Source: Gemmata sp051859125
GTDB lineage: Bacteria; Planctomycetota; Planctomycetia; Gemmatales; Gemmataceae
Length of the DNA stretch: 64,000 bases
Direction: 5' to 3'
NCBI RefSeq assembly: GCF_051859125.1
Contig: NZ_JBHYGG010000124.1
Span: forward strand, 9,233 to 73,232
The position numbers and the translations under genes were made by a program. Shown piece after piece: positions 24,286-33,101 of this stretch. Within the stretch, counting starts at the first letter, position 1. The number at the start of each line of letters is the position of its first letter. The notes beneath the pieces are model-generated. The model saw nothing but the letters and a program-made list of their open reading frames with translations, was not told the origin of the DNA and did not search any database.

Positions 24286-27035
24286 GGGGTCTCTCCTTCT
24301 GTCGGGACCACGTCCGGGAGCACGAGCGTCCGGCCGGGTTCGATGGTGAACGTTCCGACTGCCGCCTTGGCGGTGCCGGAGTGGACGGCGATCCGGTACT
24401 CCGCGCCCGGGACGAGTGCGGTCAGCTCCGCGACCCCGGTGGCGTCCGTCTTGCGGCGCGCGGGGTAGTTCGCGGCGTCGAACCAGTCCGCCGGTTGCGG
24501 GTCGGAAACGGGGGGCTCGCCGGGCCGCCGGTCGCGGGCGACGAGGAGCGACACCGTGACCTCCCGCCCGGCCGCGGGAAGCCCGTCCGGGCCCACGACG
24601 CGGATGCGGATGGCGCCGCACGGTGCGAGTTTCACGGGCGGCACCGGTGCGCCGGGTGAGACGTCGGCCACCGCCCCGGCCTTCGCGACCGGGTCGAGGA
24701 AGTACGCCCGGGTCACCCACCCCGTGCGGCACCCGGGGACCGCGAACCGGCCGTCCCGCACGGGCAGGCCGACGCTCGCGTAGGGCCGCACCGGCGACGA
24801 CCGCCCGGAGCACAGCAAGAAGGCGCCCGCGCCGCCCGCCTCCACCGCGCCCGTCACGGCCGCCCCGGCCGGCAGGCCGAGCGCGAGCGGCGGGAGGTCG
24901 CCGGTGGCGGGCACTTCGACGCGCGTGACGTGGTGCGCGAACAGCGTGGAGGTGGACCCGGGCACGCGGGCCGCGACCGGCGGGTGATCGAGGGTCGGGC
25001 CGTGGGCGCGGACCGAGCACGCCCCGGGGAGCACGGCCAGCCGGAACCGGCCGCCGGCGTCGGTGCGGGTCAGGGCGTCGCGGCCCACCAGGACGTCGTC
25101 GCGCCACTCCGGCTTGGTGGCCCCCTCGCGGCCCCAGTGAACGGCCGCGCCCGCCACGCCGCGGTCGCCGGCGTCGGTCACCGTGCCGGTCAGCCACCGC
25201 CCCTTGGGCAGCCGCAGGACCGGCGCGAGGGCAGGTTCCTCGCCCACGGTGACCACCTGCCGCACGCCCACGAGCGGCTCGTCGCCCTCCGGCGGGTGGA
25301 CGAGGAGTTCGACGCGGTCGCCCCGCGCTACCTCGACGCGGACCCGGCCGTCCGGCCCGGTGACGGCGTCGATGTCGGCCGGGACCGTGAGCGCCCCGAG
25401 GATCGCGTGATCCGCGGCGCAGAAGTGGGCGTGCGACCGGAGGCGGTCGGTGATGACCGTGACGTGCGCCCCGGCGACCGGCCGGTCGGACTCCGCGGCC
25501 CGCACCTCGACGGTAAGCGGGACGGCCGGTTCCACCCGGTACCCGGACCGGTCGCCGGCCGGCCGGTCGAGGCGGAAGGTGTCGGTCGCGAACCGCGGGT
25601 CGGCCACCCGGACCCAGACGTTCTCCGCGGTGCCGAGGCGGGGGATCGCGAACCGCCCCGCCGCGTCGGCCCGCACCGGCTCGGGCCAGCCGGGGGGGTG
25701 CAGTCGCTCGGCGCCGACGACCGGCTCGGACACGGCGCACCCCACGCGCACGACCTCGACCCTGGCACCGGCGGCCGGCTCCCCGGACCCGAGCACCAGC
25801 CGGCCACACAGGACCGCCCCGCCGGTGAGCCGCAACTCGACGTCGCCGCGGGCACCGACCCGCACCGGCACCGAGGCCGGGGCGAGGCCCGGGGCGGACG
25901 CCCGCACGGTCACGACCCGGTCCACGAACCACGTGGCGAAGTCGTCGGCCACGCGGAGCGTGAACCGCCCGTCGCCGTTGGTGGTCGTCTGTTCGAGAAC
26001 CTCGTCGCGGAGCCCGCGCTCGCCCGGGGCGAACGGCCGGCGGGCGAGCGCGACGACCTCGGCCCCGGCGACCGGCCGCCCGTCGGTACCCCGGACGACG
26101 CCGGACAGCGTGCCGCCGGGGTGCTCCCGCTGCGGGGCGGGAGCGTGGACGTCCGGTGCCGGGGCGGGCTGTTCGTGTGGCGGGGCGGCCAGGGCGAGAG
26201 CGGCGGCCGCGAGCACGGTTCCGATGAGGACCGCGATCGCGAGGCCCCGGACCAGGGCGGCCCCGGCGGCCCCCGTGGCCCCGGCGGCGAGCCACCCCGC
26301 GCGGCCCGCGGGGAGAACGCCCGTGCGGGCGACGCCCAGCCCCGCCTCGACCGTGCGGGCGAGGAGCAACGGGCGGGCGGCGTAGGCCACCGGGGCGCAC
26401 AGCACCGACGCCCCGCCGGTGACCATTCCCACCGCCGCGGGGCCGTGCCGCGCGAGCCGCTGCCGGAGCCGGGCCTGGGCCTGCTGGTACCGGCGGTGAA
26501 CGGCCGCCGTGGAGCACCCGAGTTCGCGAGCCGCGTCGGCGTAGGTCCGCCCCTCGAGGCAGATCAGGACGAGGACCGCCCGCTCGCACGTGGGGAGCTG
26601 CGAGAGTTCGTCGTCGAGCAGGACGCGGAGGTCGGTGGGCTGGGCCTCGCCCGCCTGGCTCGCGACCTCGGCCAGTCGCCCCTCGATGCGGCGCTGGCGG
26701 GCGATCGAGCGGCGCAGGTCGACGGCGCACGCCCGGGCCACGCGGTGCAGCCACCCGGCCAGGGCCCCCCGGGCCTCGACGCGGTCCGCGTCGCGGGCCA
26801 GGCGGAGGAACGTCGCCTGGACCGCGTCCTCGGCGTCGGCGGTGTTCCGCAGCACGCGGAAGCACACGCCCCACACCATCTCCCCGTGCCGCCCCACCAG
26901 GGTGCCGAACGCCTGCTCGTCGCGCTTCTGCGTGAACCACCGGAGCAGTTCGGCGTCGGTCCGCGGGTCCTCCCGCCAGGAGGCCACGACGAACCGCAGT
27001 TGGTGCAGGAGCAGTGAACCGGCCTTGGTTGCCAC
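24282..27035 (-). CDS. Membrane-tethered ECF sigma factor fused to carboxypeptidase-regulatory-like repeats
   Basis: This 917-residue single polypeptide has three parts. Residues about 30-195 are an ECF sigma factor: region 2 with AFGTLVGRHGEMVWGVCFR and NTADAEDAVQATFLRLA, and region 4 with LPTCERAVLVLICLEG and ELGCSTAAVHRRYQQAQ. Residues about 263-283 are one membrane segment (GLAIAVLIGTVLAAAALALA), followed by a Pro/Ala linker. Residues about 308-917 are a chain of carboxypeptidase-regulatory/Cna_B-like beta domains (LSGVVRGTDGRPVAGAEVVA, LTGTVTDAGDRGVAGAAV). The topology predicts sigma domain inside and beta domains outside. The GTG at 27035 is chosen from where homology begins; upstream in-frame codons read through a hairpin and are not protein-like. 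It heads a row with DNRLRE, DUF1501, PPC and DUF1549 genes. Confidence 0.9.
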   Translation of the reverse strand: MATKAGSLLLHQLRFVVASWREDPRTDAELLRWFTQKRDEQAFGTLVGRHGEMVWGVCFRVLRNTADAEDAVQATFLRLARDADRVEARGALAGWLHRVARACAVDLRRSIARQRRIEGRLAEVASQAGEAQPTDLRVLLDDELSQLPTCERAVLVLICLEGRTYADAARELGCSTAAVHRRYQQAQARLRQRLARHGPAAVGMVTGGASVLCAPVAYAARPLLLARTVEAGLGVARTGVLPAGRAGWLAAGATGAAGAALVRGLAIAVLIGTVLAAAALALAAPPHEQPAPAPDVHAPAPQREHPGGTLSGVVRGTDGRPVAGAEVVALARRPFAPGERGLRDEVLEQTTTNGDGRFTLRVADDFATWFVDRVVTVRASAPGLAPASVPVRVGARGDVELRLTGGAVLCGRLVLGSGEPAAGARVEVVRVGCAVSEPVVGAERLHPPGWPEPVRADAAGRFAIPRLGTAENVWVRVADPRFATDTFRLDRPAGDRSGYRVEPAVPLTVEVRAAESDRPVAGAHVTVITDRLRSHAHFCAADHAILGALTVPADIDAVTGPDGRVRVEVARGDRVELLVHPPEGDEPLVGVRQVVTVGEEPALAPVLRLPKGRWLTGTVTDAGDRGVAGAAVHWGREGATKPEWRDDVLVGRDALTRTDAGGRFRLAVLPGACSVRAHGPTLDHPPVAARVPGSTSTLFAHHVTRVEVPATGDLPPLALGLPAGAAVTGAVEAGGAGAFLLCSGRSSPVRPYASVGLPVRDGRFAVPGCRTGWVTRAYFLDPVAKAGAVADVSPGAPVPPVKLAPCGAIRIRVVGPDGLPAAGREVTVSLLVARDRRPGEPPVSDPQPADWFDAANYPARRKTDATGVAELTALVPGAEYRIAVHSGTAKAAVGTFTIEPGRTLVLPDVVPTEGETP

Positions 27036-27203
27036 GCGGCTGCCCTCATCGTCCGGCGAGACACGGGTAAACCGCTCCGGGGCGTCCGCATTTCTCGCCG
27101 CTCGTCGACATTCACCGGAGCTTCGCGAGTCCCACACCGTCCGCCAACTCGGGGGCGACCGGGTCATACCAGGTCCGATGGAACGGGAACCGTGGTGGAC
27201 GGG

Positions 27204-27263
27204 TCCGAGCCCGAGCGCCGAGCGAGGGTCCACGTGAACCCTCGCTCGGCGCTCGGGCTCGGA
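27204..27263 (-). terminator. Perfect 26-bp-arm hairpin after the metallophosphatase gene
   Basis: Arms 27204-27229 and 27238-27263 are exact reverse complements around the 8-base loop CCACGTGA. The structure lies 27 bases past the minus-strand stop at 27290 and about 170 bases before the ECF sigma start. It is likely a terminator that separates the two transcripts. Confidence 0.75.
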
Positions 27264-27289
27264 ACAGTACGAATCCCACAGACCCGGTA

Positions 27290-28609
27290 TCAGCCGCCGG
27301 CGCGGACCACCCCGGCCCTTCGCTGGCCCGTGCGGCACACGTCCATCACGCGGCCGTTCTCGTCCAGTGCGAGGTGGAACCGCTCCCGCCCCTGGAGGCG
27401 GTGCAGCGTGAGGTGGTAGTCGCCGCTCGCGGCGGCGAGGTACGGGAGCTTCTCGGGGGACTGCGGCGGCCGGATCCGGCCCCAGGACCCGTCGCCGAGG
27501 TAGAGCACCCCGTCGTTGTCGGTGTGGCCGCCGAGGAGCGGCTTGGAGCGCTTGAACGTGTGGTCGTGGTGCTCCAGCACCACCGGCACTCGGTACTTGT
27601 CGAACAGCGGGACCCAGTGCTTGCGGTTCCCCTCGCCGGTGCCGAGCTTATCACCAACCCCCTCCGCCTTGCGGTACGACGGGTACGCCGGGACGTGGTT
27701 CACCACCATCACGTTCGGGTGGTCCCGGCGGGTCCGCAGTGCCTTGTCGAGCCAGTCGGTCTGGTCGCCGGCGATCGCCGACGTGTGCCCGGTGTCGAGC
27801 AGCACGAGGCTCAGGTAGTCGCCGAAGTCGAGGGCCGCGTACCCGGTGTTCGGGTAGAGCCCGTCGAACAGGGCGTAGAAGAACGGGGCCTTCTCCCGGG
27901 TCTTCCCGAACCCGCCGTCCACCTCGTGGTTCCCGATGCAGGTGACCAGGGGGATGAGCCGCCCGTCCCTGCCGACCATGTGCCGCGAGTAGTTCCGAAT
28001 GAAGGCGAGGCTGACCTCGACGGAGCGCCCGTTGTCGTACCCGAGGTCGCCGCCCACGACTGCGAACATCGGGTCCTGGCGCGCGGCCTGGACGTTGTTG
28101 GCGATCGCGTGCGCGTTCACCCCGCAGTCGCCGCCCGTGACGAAGTGGATCGCCTCCGTCGCCCGCGCGGGCATCGTCCGGAACCGGTACACGGGCGACC
28201 GCTTGCCGATGCGGAACTCGTAGTCCGTGCCCGGCGTCAGGCCGTCGAGTTCGGCGCGGAACACCTTGAAGTCCGTGGTAGGGTACGGCTTCGCGACCGT
28301 GGGCTTGGCCTCCCAGGGTCCCAGGGGCAGGGCGTGGGGCGCGAGCCGGGCGACGAGCCCGCGGGTCGCGTTCCGGTAGTAGACCGCCGTGTCGGCCGTC
28401 TCGCCGGCGGTGCCGACCCACTGCACGGTCATCGTGGTGGTCGGGTCGCGGTGCCACGTCAGGAACAGCGTGTCCGGCTGGAACGCCGCGTCGTCCCCGC
28501 CGACGGTGGGTGTCGCCGGGGGTTGCGATTGTTGTTGCGCGGCAGCGGTCCGGGTGGCGAGGGCGGCGAGCGATGCGCCGAGGAGCGAGCGACGACTCAG
28601 TGCGGGCAC
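27290..28609 (-). CDS. Tat-exported metallophosphoesterase, purple-acid-phosphatase type
   Basis: This 439-residue protein has a twin-arginine leader (SRRSLLGASLAALATRTAAA). A fibronectin-III-like N-terminal domain (about 45-150, ending PGTDYEFRIGKRSPVYRFR) precedes a calcineurin-like phosphoesterase domain. Metal-ligand motifs appear in order: GGDCG, GGDLGYDNG, GNHEVDGG, VNHVPAYPS and LEHHDHTFKR. This matches the purple acid phosphatase-like layout and predicts a periplasmic phosphomonoesterase or phosphodiesterase with two metals. The GTG at 28609 has GGAGG 9 bases upstream; the longer in-frame extension to 28852 is not protein-like. It is bounded by a strong hairpin downstream and is probably transcribed alone. 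Confidence 0.9.
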   Translation of the reverse strand: MPALSRRSLLGASLAALATRTAAAQQQSQPPATPTVGGDDAAFQPDTLFLTWHRDPTTTMTVQWVGTAGETADTAVYYRNATRGLVARLAPHALPLGPWEAKPTVAKPYPTTDFKVFRAELDGLTPGTDYEFRIGKRSPVYRFRTMPARATEAIHFVTGGDCGVNAHAIANNVQAARQDPMFAVVGGDLGYDNGRSVEVSLAFIRNYSRHMVGRDGRLIPLVTCIGNHEVDGGFGKTREKAPFFYALFDGLYPNTGYAALDFGDYLSLVLLDTGHTSAIAGDQTDWLDKALRTRRDHPNVMVVNHVPAYPSYRKAEGVGDKLGTGEGNRKHWVPLFDKYRVPVVLEHHDHTFKRSKPLLGGHTDNDGVLYLGDGSWGRIRPPQSPEKLPYLAAASGDYHLTLHRLQGRERFHLALDENGRVMDVCRTGQRRAGVVRAGG

Positions 28610-29034
28610 GATGCGGTACCTCCGGGCGGATGTGATGGGCCACACACGATCCTTGGAAATTGCGGGGGGCGTGCAAGTGAATTTGAAGTGTGCGTGCGGT
28701 GTAGAAAGGGGTGACGGGCTTCCGACGCGCGGCCGTCGCTGCCGCGGGGCGGCGCACGTTCTCTCACGACCACGAGATGCGATACGCCTTCGTGGGGAGC
28801 CCCCTGGCAGCGGGCCGCGGCGGGACCGCGGCACGGCCCCGCGGACCCGCAAGAACTTCGCGCTGCCTTCACGACCGCCACAAGCGGCCTTCGCGGAAGG
28901 TTCTCACGTCCCGGTGCGTTGCCGGCGTGGGAGGCGGCGAGGCTGTTGATTGTGCGTTCCCGGGCTCTTGTCGCGTCTCAGGCCGGATGTGGCCGAATTG
29001 TCGTCGGAGTGGGTGGATGGGTCCCGCACCGCGA
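28610..29034. other. Intergenic, no gene recognised
   Basis: This stretch holds the promoter side of the metallophosphatase gene (28610-28700, relatively A+T-rich) and sequence without a supported gene. Overlapping open frames on both strands are arginine-rich and show no domain. A later part leads into the zinc-ribbon remnant that starts at 29035. Confidence 0.4.
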
Positions 29035-29398
29035 ATGAGCGAAGTTCGCGGCGACCAACCCTGGGTCTACCGCCGCGACGAGGATTGGGTCGCCCTTGTC
29101 GAGCGACTCAAGCTGACGTCGTGCCCCCACTGCGAGACCGTCGGACCCGGCCGCGGGAGGGCGGAATCTTGTGCCGGATGACTGCCAGGACGAGTGGGGT
29201 GACCGTGAGCGCAGTTGCGGCCGCCGGGGCCGGCGCGACGCAGGGGATGGGCGAGCCCGGTTCTTCGTGCCGACGGCGCGCACTGCCAGACCGGGTCGGG
29301 GCGGGTGCCACCGCCCGCCCCGGGCGTGCCTCGGGGCGAGGCGATCGTGCTGGGCGAGTGATCCGTACCGTCACAACCGACCAGGGACCGGCGGTTAG
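29035..29398 (+). pseudogene. Decayed zinc-ribbon protein remnant
   Basis: From the ATG at 29035 the frame gives about 38 protein-like residues with a treble-clef type start: WVYRRDEDWVALVERLKL then SCPHCETVG. It soon runs out of sense, with a stop at 29181. A second frame from about 29171 contains RARFFVPTARTARPGRGGC, which looks like the damaged second half of the same zinc-binding unit (normally an arginine-rich strand, Cys-Ser-Asn, then Gly-Cys-Gly-Arg). I infer a frameshifted, internally eroded copy of a planctomycete zinc-ribbon/transposase-like family. The family link is from memory of the motif pattern and is uncertain. Confidence 0.4.
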
Positions 29399-29425
29399 AG
29401 GTCAGAACCGGCCGCCGGACTGCGA

Positions 29426-30361
29426 TCACTTGCCCGCGGGCGGCTTGAGGGTGAATTCGGCCACGAGGCCGAGGCGCAGCGACACCTTGCCGGGTTGGAA
29501 CCCGACTGCCTCGGAGACGTCGTCGTTAGCCCCGTCGAGCGGCCGGGACAGCATCGTGGCCGGGTTGTAGAACCCGCGGCGACCGAACGGGTCGTCGAAT
29601 TCACCACCCGGCTGGAACCCGTTCGTGAGGCGGTGCAGGGTACCAAGTTCCATGCCGGCCGCACGGGCGAGGTGCTCGGCGTCCCGCTTCGCCCTGGCGA
29701 AGGCTCCCGCCTGCGCCTTCGCACGCTCCTCGTCCGTAACCTTGCTGACGTACAGGAACATCGGCTCGCCCCGGGCCTCGCCCTCGTCGCCGCGGCGGCC
29801 GCGCCCGTTCGCCTCTTCGATCGCCTCCTGTTCCTCCGGCGTGAGCTTCCCCTTGTCCTTCAGCCCGCCGAGGTCGGCGGTCTTGATCTTGTCCTGAAGT
29901 CCGCCGCTGGCGACCAGGAACTCGTCCGCCCCGCCGGCCGGCAACGGGAACTCCACGCGGACCATGCCCGCGACGATGGCCGGGGCCTCGGCGTTCCCCG
30001 GGGCCTTGCCGATGGCCCGGTTTCGGTCGCGAATCATTCGGCCCACGTCGGCCTGCCGGCCGGCTAGCTCGTCGGCGGTGCTCGGGTCGCCCAGGGCGAC
30101 GCTCTCCTTCCTCGCCCCGAGTTGAACGAGCGCGGACCGCACCTCCTCCCGGCGAATCTTCAACTTCTCGAGTGCCTCCTTGAGCGTCTTGCCGCGAGCC
30201 ATCACTTCGATCTGAACCCGCAGCGTCTCGGGCTGCCGCTTGATCTCGAAGGAGCCGGTTCCGGTCACCGTCGGGGCGGTCGGCGGTTCGGCCCCGGCCG
30301 GAGGGGCCGCGAGGCACACTACCAGGACGGCCAGCGACGAGAGGGCACACGATCGGAGCAT
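29426..30361 (-). CDS. SIMPL-domain (DUF541) exported protein
   Basis: This 311-residue protein has a signal peptide (LSSLAVLVVCLAAPPAGA). The SIMPL/DUF541 domain opens with the typical strand VTGTGSFEIKRQPETLRVQI and the helix GKTLKEALEKLKIRREEV. It carries an insertion of about 60 residues (roughly 145-205) containing an acidic helix (KLTPEEQEAIEEANG). It then closes with AKAQAGAFARAKRDAEHLAR and VSLRLGLVAEFTL. It is periplasmic by prediction; the family's role is poorly defined, and some members are linked to membrane integrity. It lies 56 bases downstream of the HEAT-repeat remnant and was probably part of the MoxR operon before the IS insertion. Confidence 0.88.
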   Translation of the reverse strand: MLRSCALSSLAVLVVCLAAPPAGAEPPTAPTVTGTGSFEIKRQPETLRVQIEVMARGKTLKEALEKLKIRREEVRSALVQLGARKESVALGDPSTADELAGRQADVGRMIRDRNRAIGKAPGNAEAPAIVAGMVRVEFPLPAGGADEFLVASGGLQDKIKTADLGGLKDKGKLTPEEQEAIEEANGRGRRGDEGEARGEPMFLYVSKVTDEERAKAQAGAFARAKRDAEHLARAAGMELGTLHRLTNGFQPGGEFDDPFGRRGFYNPATMLSRPLDGANDDVSEAVGFQPGKVSLRLGLVAEFTLKPPAGK

Positions 30362-30417
30362 GGCGGGCTACCTCGAACAGGGGTCACGATCACGGACCGG
30401 AGCGGCGACCGCACGCC

Positions 30418-31632
30418 TCAGTCGGAGAGGCCAAGGGACTGCAACCCGACGTCCGCGCGGATGGTTTTTCGGAGACGCAGTGCGTTCGGCCCGCCCATCG
30501 GGCGGATGATCCAGTACAGGTCCTGGACCTGCTGAGTCTGGCGGCGGTCCGGGTCCTTGGGCGAAAGCCCGCGGTACACCTCTTCCACGACGGGGACCAG
30601 CGAGTCGTCGTCGAGGCACGAGACGGCCATCACGACGAGCCACGTCCAGTCGCTGTCAGTGCGAGCCGATTCCCGCCAGTAGCGGAGCAGCACGGCCAGG
30701 CCGGAGTCGTCGCCCAGCAGGGCGAGCAGGTAGCCCGCGGCCGCGCCGGTCACGGGGTCGGGGTCGCCGAGCAGTTGCCGCAGCACGGCGCGGGGGAGGC
30801 CGGCGGGCACCCGGGGGACGTACCGCTCCAGCCGGAGCGACCCGTAGTGGGCGAAGGACCGGTCGTGGACGTTGAGGTAGACCTGCCGGTCGCGGAGCTG
30901 CCGGAGCGGGTCGGCCCCGATGGCGAGGAACTGAACGGCCGCGCGGCGAACCCCCGGCTCGCCCTCGGCCAGCGCCTGCACGGCCGCCGGCGTCGCGTCG
31001 GCCGGCCGCCGCGTCACGAGCATGACCTGGAAGGCGTCGCGACGCAGCGGCGGCGGGGTCGCGGCGTCCTGGTAGATCGCCGCGGAAAGCTCCGCGGCAC
31101 TCGCGGGGTCCTGGGCCGCGAGGACGACGAGCGCGGCCAGTCGCTGGAGTTCCGGCCCCGCCCGGGCCTTGGTCCGGGCGTCGTCGAGGAGCCCGCGGGC
31201 CGCGGGGCTCGTCGCGCTCGGCCGGTTGTACCGGTCGCCGCCGCCCAACTGGAGGAGCGCCCCGGCGATCTCTCCCGCGCCGGCCGCGCCGATCCCGTTC
31301 CGCGCCGAGAGGTCCCACAGCGGTCCGGTCGCGCGGGCGTCCGGCACCTGGGCGAAGGCCCGCACCGCCGACTCCATCGCCTCGCCCTTCGGCCCGAGCG
31401 CGACGAGGCGGGTGAAGAGGTCGAGCCGCTCCGCCCACGGGAGCCAGGGCAGCGCCGCCGCGGCCCGCGCCACGAGTTGGGGCTGCGCCTCCGCCGCTGC
31501 GGTCAGCGCCGCCACCGCGGGCTTCCCTGATGGAGTGCGATCAGGGCGAGCGCCGCCTCGCCGCGCTCGGCCGGGGCGTCGGCCCGCAACTGCGATTCGA
31601 GGAGCGGAACGAGTTCGGTGACCCCCTTGGGG
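30418..31632 (-). pseudogene. HEAT-repeat protein, 5' end lost at an IS and frameshifted
   Basis: About 400 codons remain. The first stretch next to the IS (31632 to about 31530) reads VTELVPLLESQLRADAPAER in one frame. The homologous continuation KPAVAALTAAAEAQPQLVAR lies in another frame, so a one-base frameshift sits near 31521-31530. The rest is an alpha-helical repeat protein (ALLQLGGGDRYNR, AVQALAEGEPGVRRAAVQFL, AAGYLLALLGDDSGLAVLL) of HEAT or similar type. The only start codon in the long open frame (GTG at 31644) lies inside the IS end, and the peptide following it is out of frame. I therefore call it a remnant. It follows the MoxR-DUF58-BatA-VWA row in the same direction. Confidence 0.75.
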
Positions 31633-31650
31633 TATCCCTTTCACGGTGGC
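31633..31650 (+). repeat. IS4-type left terminal inverted repeat
   Basis: This 18-base end is a perfect inverted match to 33084-33101. On the minus strand it contributes a GTG that could be misread as a start for the HEAT remnant. Confidence 0.9.
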
Positions 31651-31713
31651 CGTGTGGGGGATAGCTTAGCGACGCGGTGGTGATGGCAACGTGTTTGCGT
31701 AGAAGGAATTACC

Positions 31714-33093
31714 ATGTCGTCGCTGTGGGCGGACCTGTGGGACCGGGTGCGGAAGCGTTGCCCGGTGGCGTTGATGACGCGGGCCACACAAGAGTACCTC
31801 TTCACCGACCCGTTCCTCGACGACCTGTTCGACGACTCCACCGTTGCCAACTACTCGCACCAGTTCCTGTTCTCCGATCTCGTCAGCGTCCTCACCGGTG
31901 TTGTCTTCTCGACCTACCCCTCGGTCCGACGCTCCTTCCTCAACGCTCCCGCCGTACAGGCACGGGGCACACTCAAGTGCTTCTACGAGAAGGTCCAGCG
32001 GGTCGAACCGGCCACCATGCGGGCCCTGGTCCGGGCCACCTCTCGGCGTACCGAGGCGATCTGCGGGGCCTGTCCCAGGCCCAACGCCGAACCGATCCCG
32101 GGGCGCCGGCTGATCATCATCGACGGCAACCACCCCAACGCCACCCAGAACCGACTCGACGGTCAGACCGGGGCGGCGCTGCCCGGCCAGGTACTCGCCG
32201 TGCTCGGACATGCGTCCGGGTTGGTCCTCGACGTGTTGCCCTGGGAGGATGCCCACTCCAACGAGAAGGAGGTGTTGGCGAGTGGCGGGCTGGAACTGCA
32301 GAAGGGGGATGTCGTGGTGGCCGACCGACAGTTCTGCGCGTCCACCGTGATGGACCTCGTCAATGCCCGGGGGGCTCGGTTCGTCATCCGCCACAACGCC
32401 TCGGTGGGGCTGCGGGTCACGAGGGAACGTCGGCCGTGTGGGAGGACGGCGACAGGTCGGGTGTACGAGTCGAGGGTCGAGTACGCGAGGACGGGCCGCC
32501 GGTTGCGGTGCGTGGACGTGGAGTTGGACACGGGGACTCGCAACGGCGAGACGGTGATCCGATTGCTGACCGACGTGCCGGCGTCGGTCGCGAGTGGTCG
32601 CCAGGTGGCGCAGGCGTACCTGTGCCGTCGCGGGATCGAGACCGTGTTCTGGGACCTGACGGTGTCGTTGACGTGCGAGGTGGAGACCTTGGCGTACCCG
32701 CGTGCGGCGCTGTTCGCGTTCTGCGTGGCGGTGTCGGTGTACAACGGGTTGCAGGCGGTGAAGGGTGCCGTGGCGGCGACGCACGGCGCGGGCGTGGCGG
32801 AGGAACTGTCGGGTCACACGATGGCGGAGGAAGTCGGGCGGATGTGGGACGGGTTGGACTTGGTGCTGGGCTCGGAGGATTGGGATCGCGTCCGTGCGCT
32901 GAGTGCGTCGGAGTTCGGCCGCTGGCTGCGTGAGGCGTCGAAGGACATGGATCTGGAGTACTACCGCAAGGCGACGCGAGGTCCGAAGAAGCCGAAGGCG
33001 ATGCCCGAGGCGGGCGTGCCGATCAACACGCACACCTCGACATTTCGCTTCCTCCAACAGCGCCAGCAGTTGCGAAACAAACAGCCACCGTGA
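31714..33093 (+). CDS. IS4-type DDE transposase
   Basis: This 459-residue transposase cuts and joins the ends of its element. The catalytic triad is visible: Asp in IIIDGNH (about residue 137), Asp in VVADRQFC (about 204), and Glu in CRRGIETVFWDL (about 309). The last is the IS4 Y-(2)R-(3)E type signature. The frame is uninterrupted, and AAGGAATT lies just before the ATG at 31714. The C-terminus reaches into the right inverted repeat. Full length and intact motifs suggest a recent insertion that may still be active. Confidence 0.92.
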   Translation: MSSLWADLWDRVRKRCPVALMTRATQEYLFTDPFLDDLFDDSTVANYSHQFLFSDLVSVLTGVVFSTYPSVRRSFLNAPAVQARGTLKCFYEKVQRVEPATMRALVRATSRRTEAICGACPRPNAEPIPGRRLIIIDGNHPNATQNRLDGQTGAALPGQVLAVLGHASGLVLDVLPWEDAHSNEKEVLASGGLELQKGDVVVADRQFCASTVMDLVNARGARFVIRHNASVGLRVTRERRPCGRTATGRVYESRVEYARTGRRLRCVDVELDTGTRNGETVIRLLTDVPASVASGRQVAQAYLCRRGIETVFWDLTVSLTCEVETLAYPRAALFAFCVAVSVYNGLQAVKGAVAATHGAGVAEELSGHTMAEEVGRMWDGLDLVLGSEDWDRVRALSASEFGRWLREASKDMDLEYYRKATRGPKKPKAMPEAGVPINTHTSTFRFLQQRQQLRNKQPP

Positions 33094-33101
33094 AAGGGAT
33101 A
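33084..33101 (-). repeat. IS4-type right terminal inverted repeat
   Basis: Exact reverse complement of 31633-31650. It overlaps the last codons of the transposase. Confidence 0.9.

Larger units (their letters stand above)
31633..33101 (+). mobile_element. IS4-family-type insertion sequence, 1,469 bp
   Basis: The element is bounded by perfect 18-base inverted repeats, TATCCCTTTCACGGTGGC at 31633-31650 and its reverse complement at 33084-33101. It carries one intact transposase gene. The bases flanking the two ends do not repeat, so there is no recognisable target duplication. It sits between a VWA gene missing its 3' end and a HEAT-repeat gene missing its 5' end. Confidence 0.9.

Noticed and set aside
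31633..33101. Target-site duplication for the IS4-type element
   Set aside because: Flanking bases on the two sides do not match at any plausible length.
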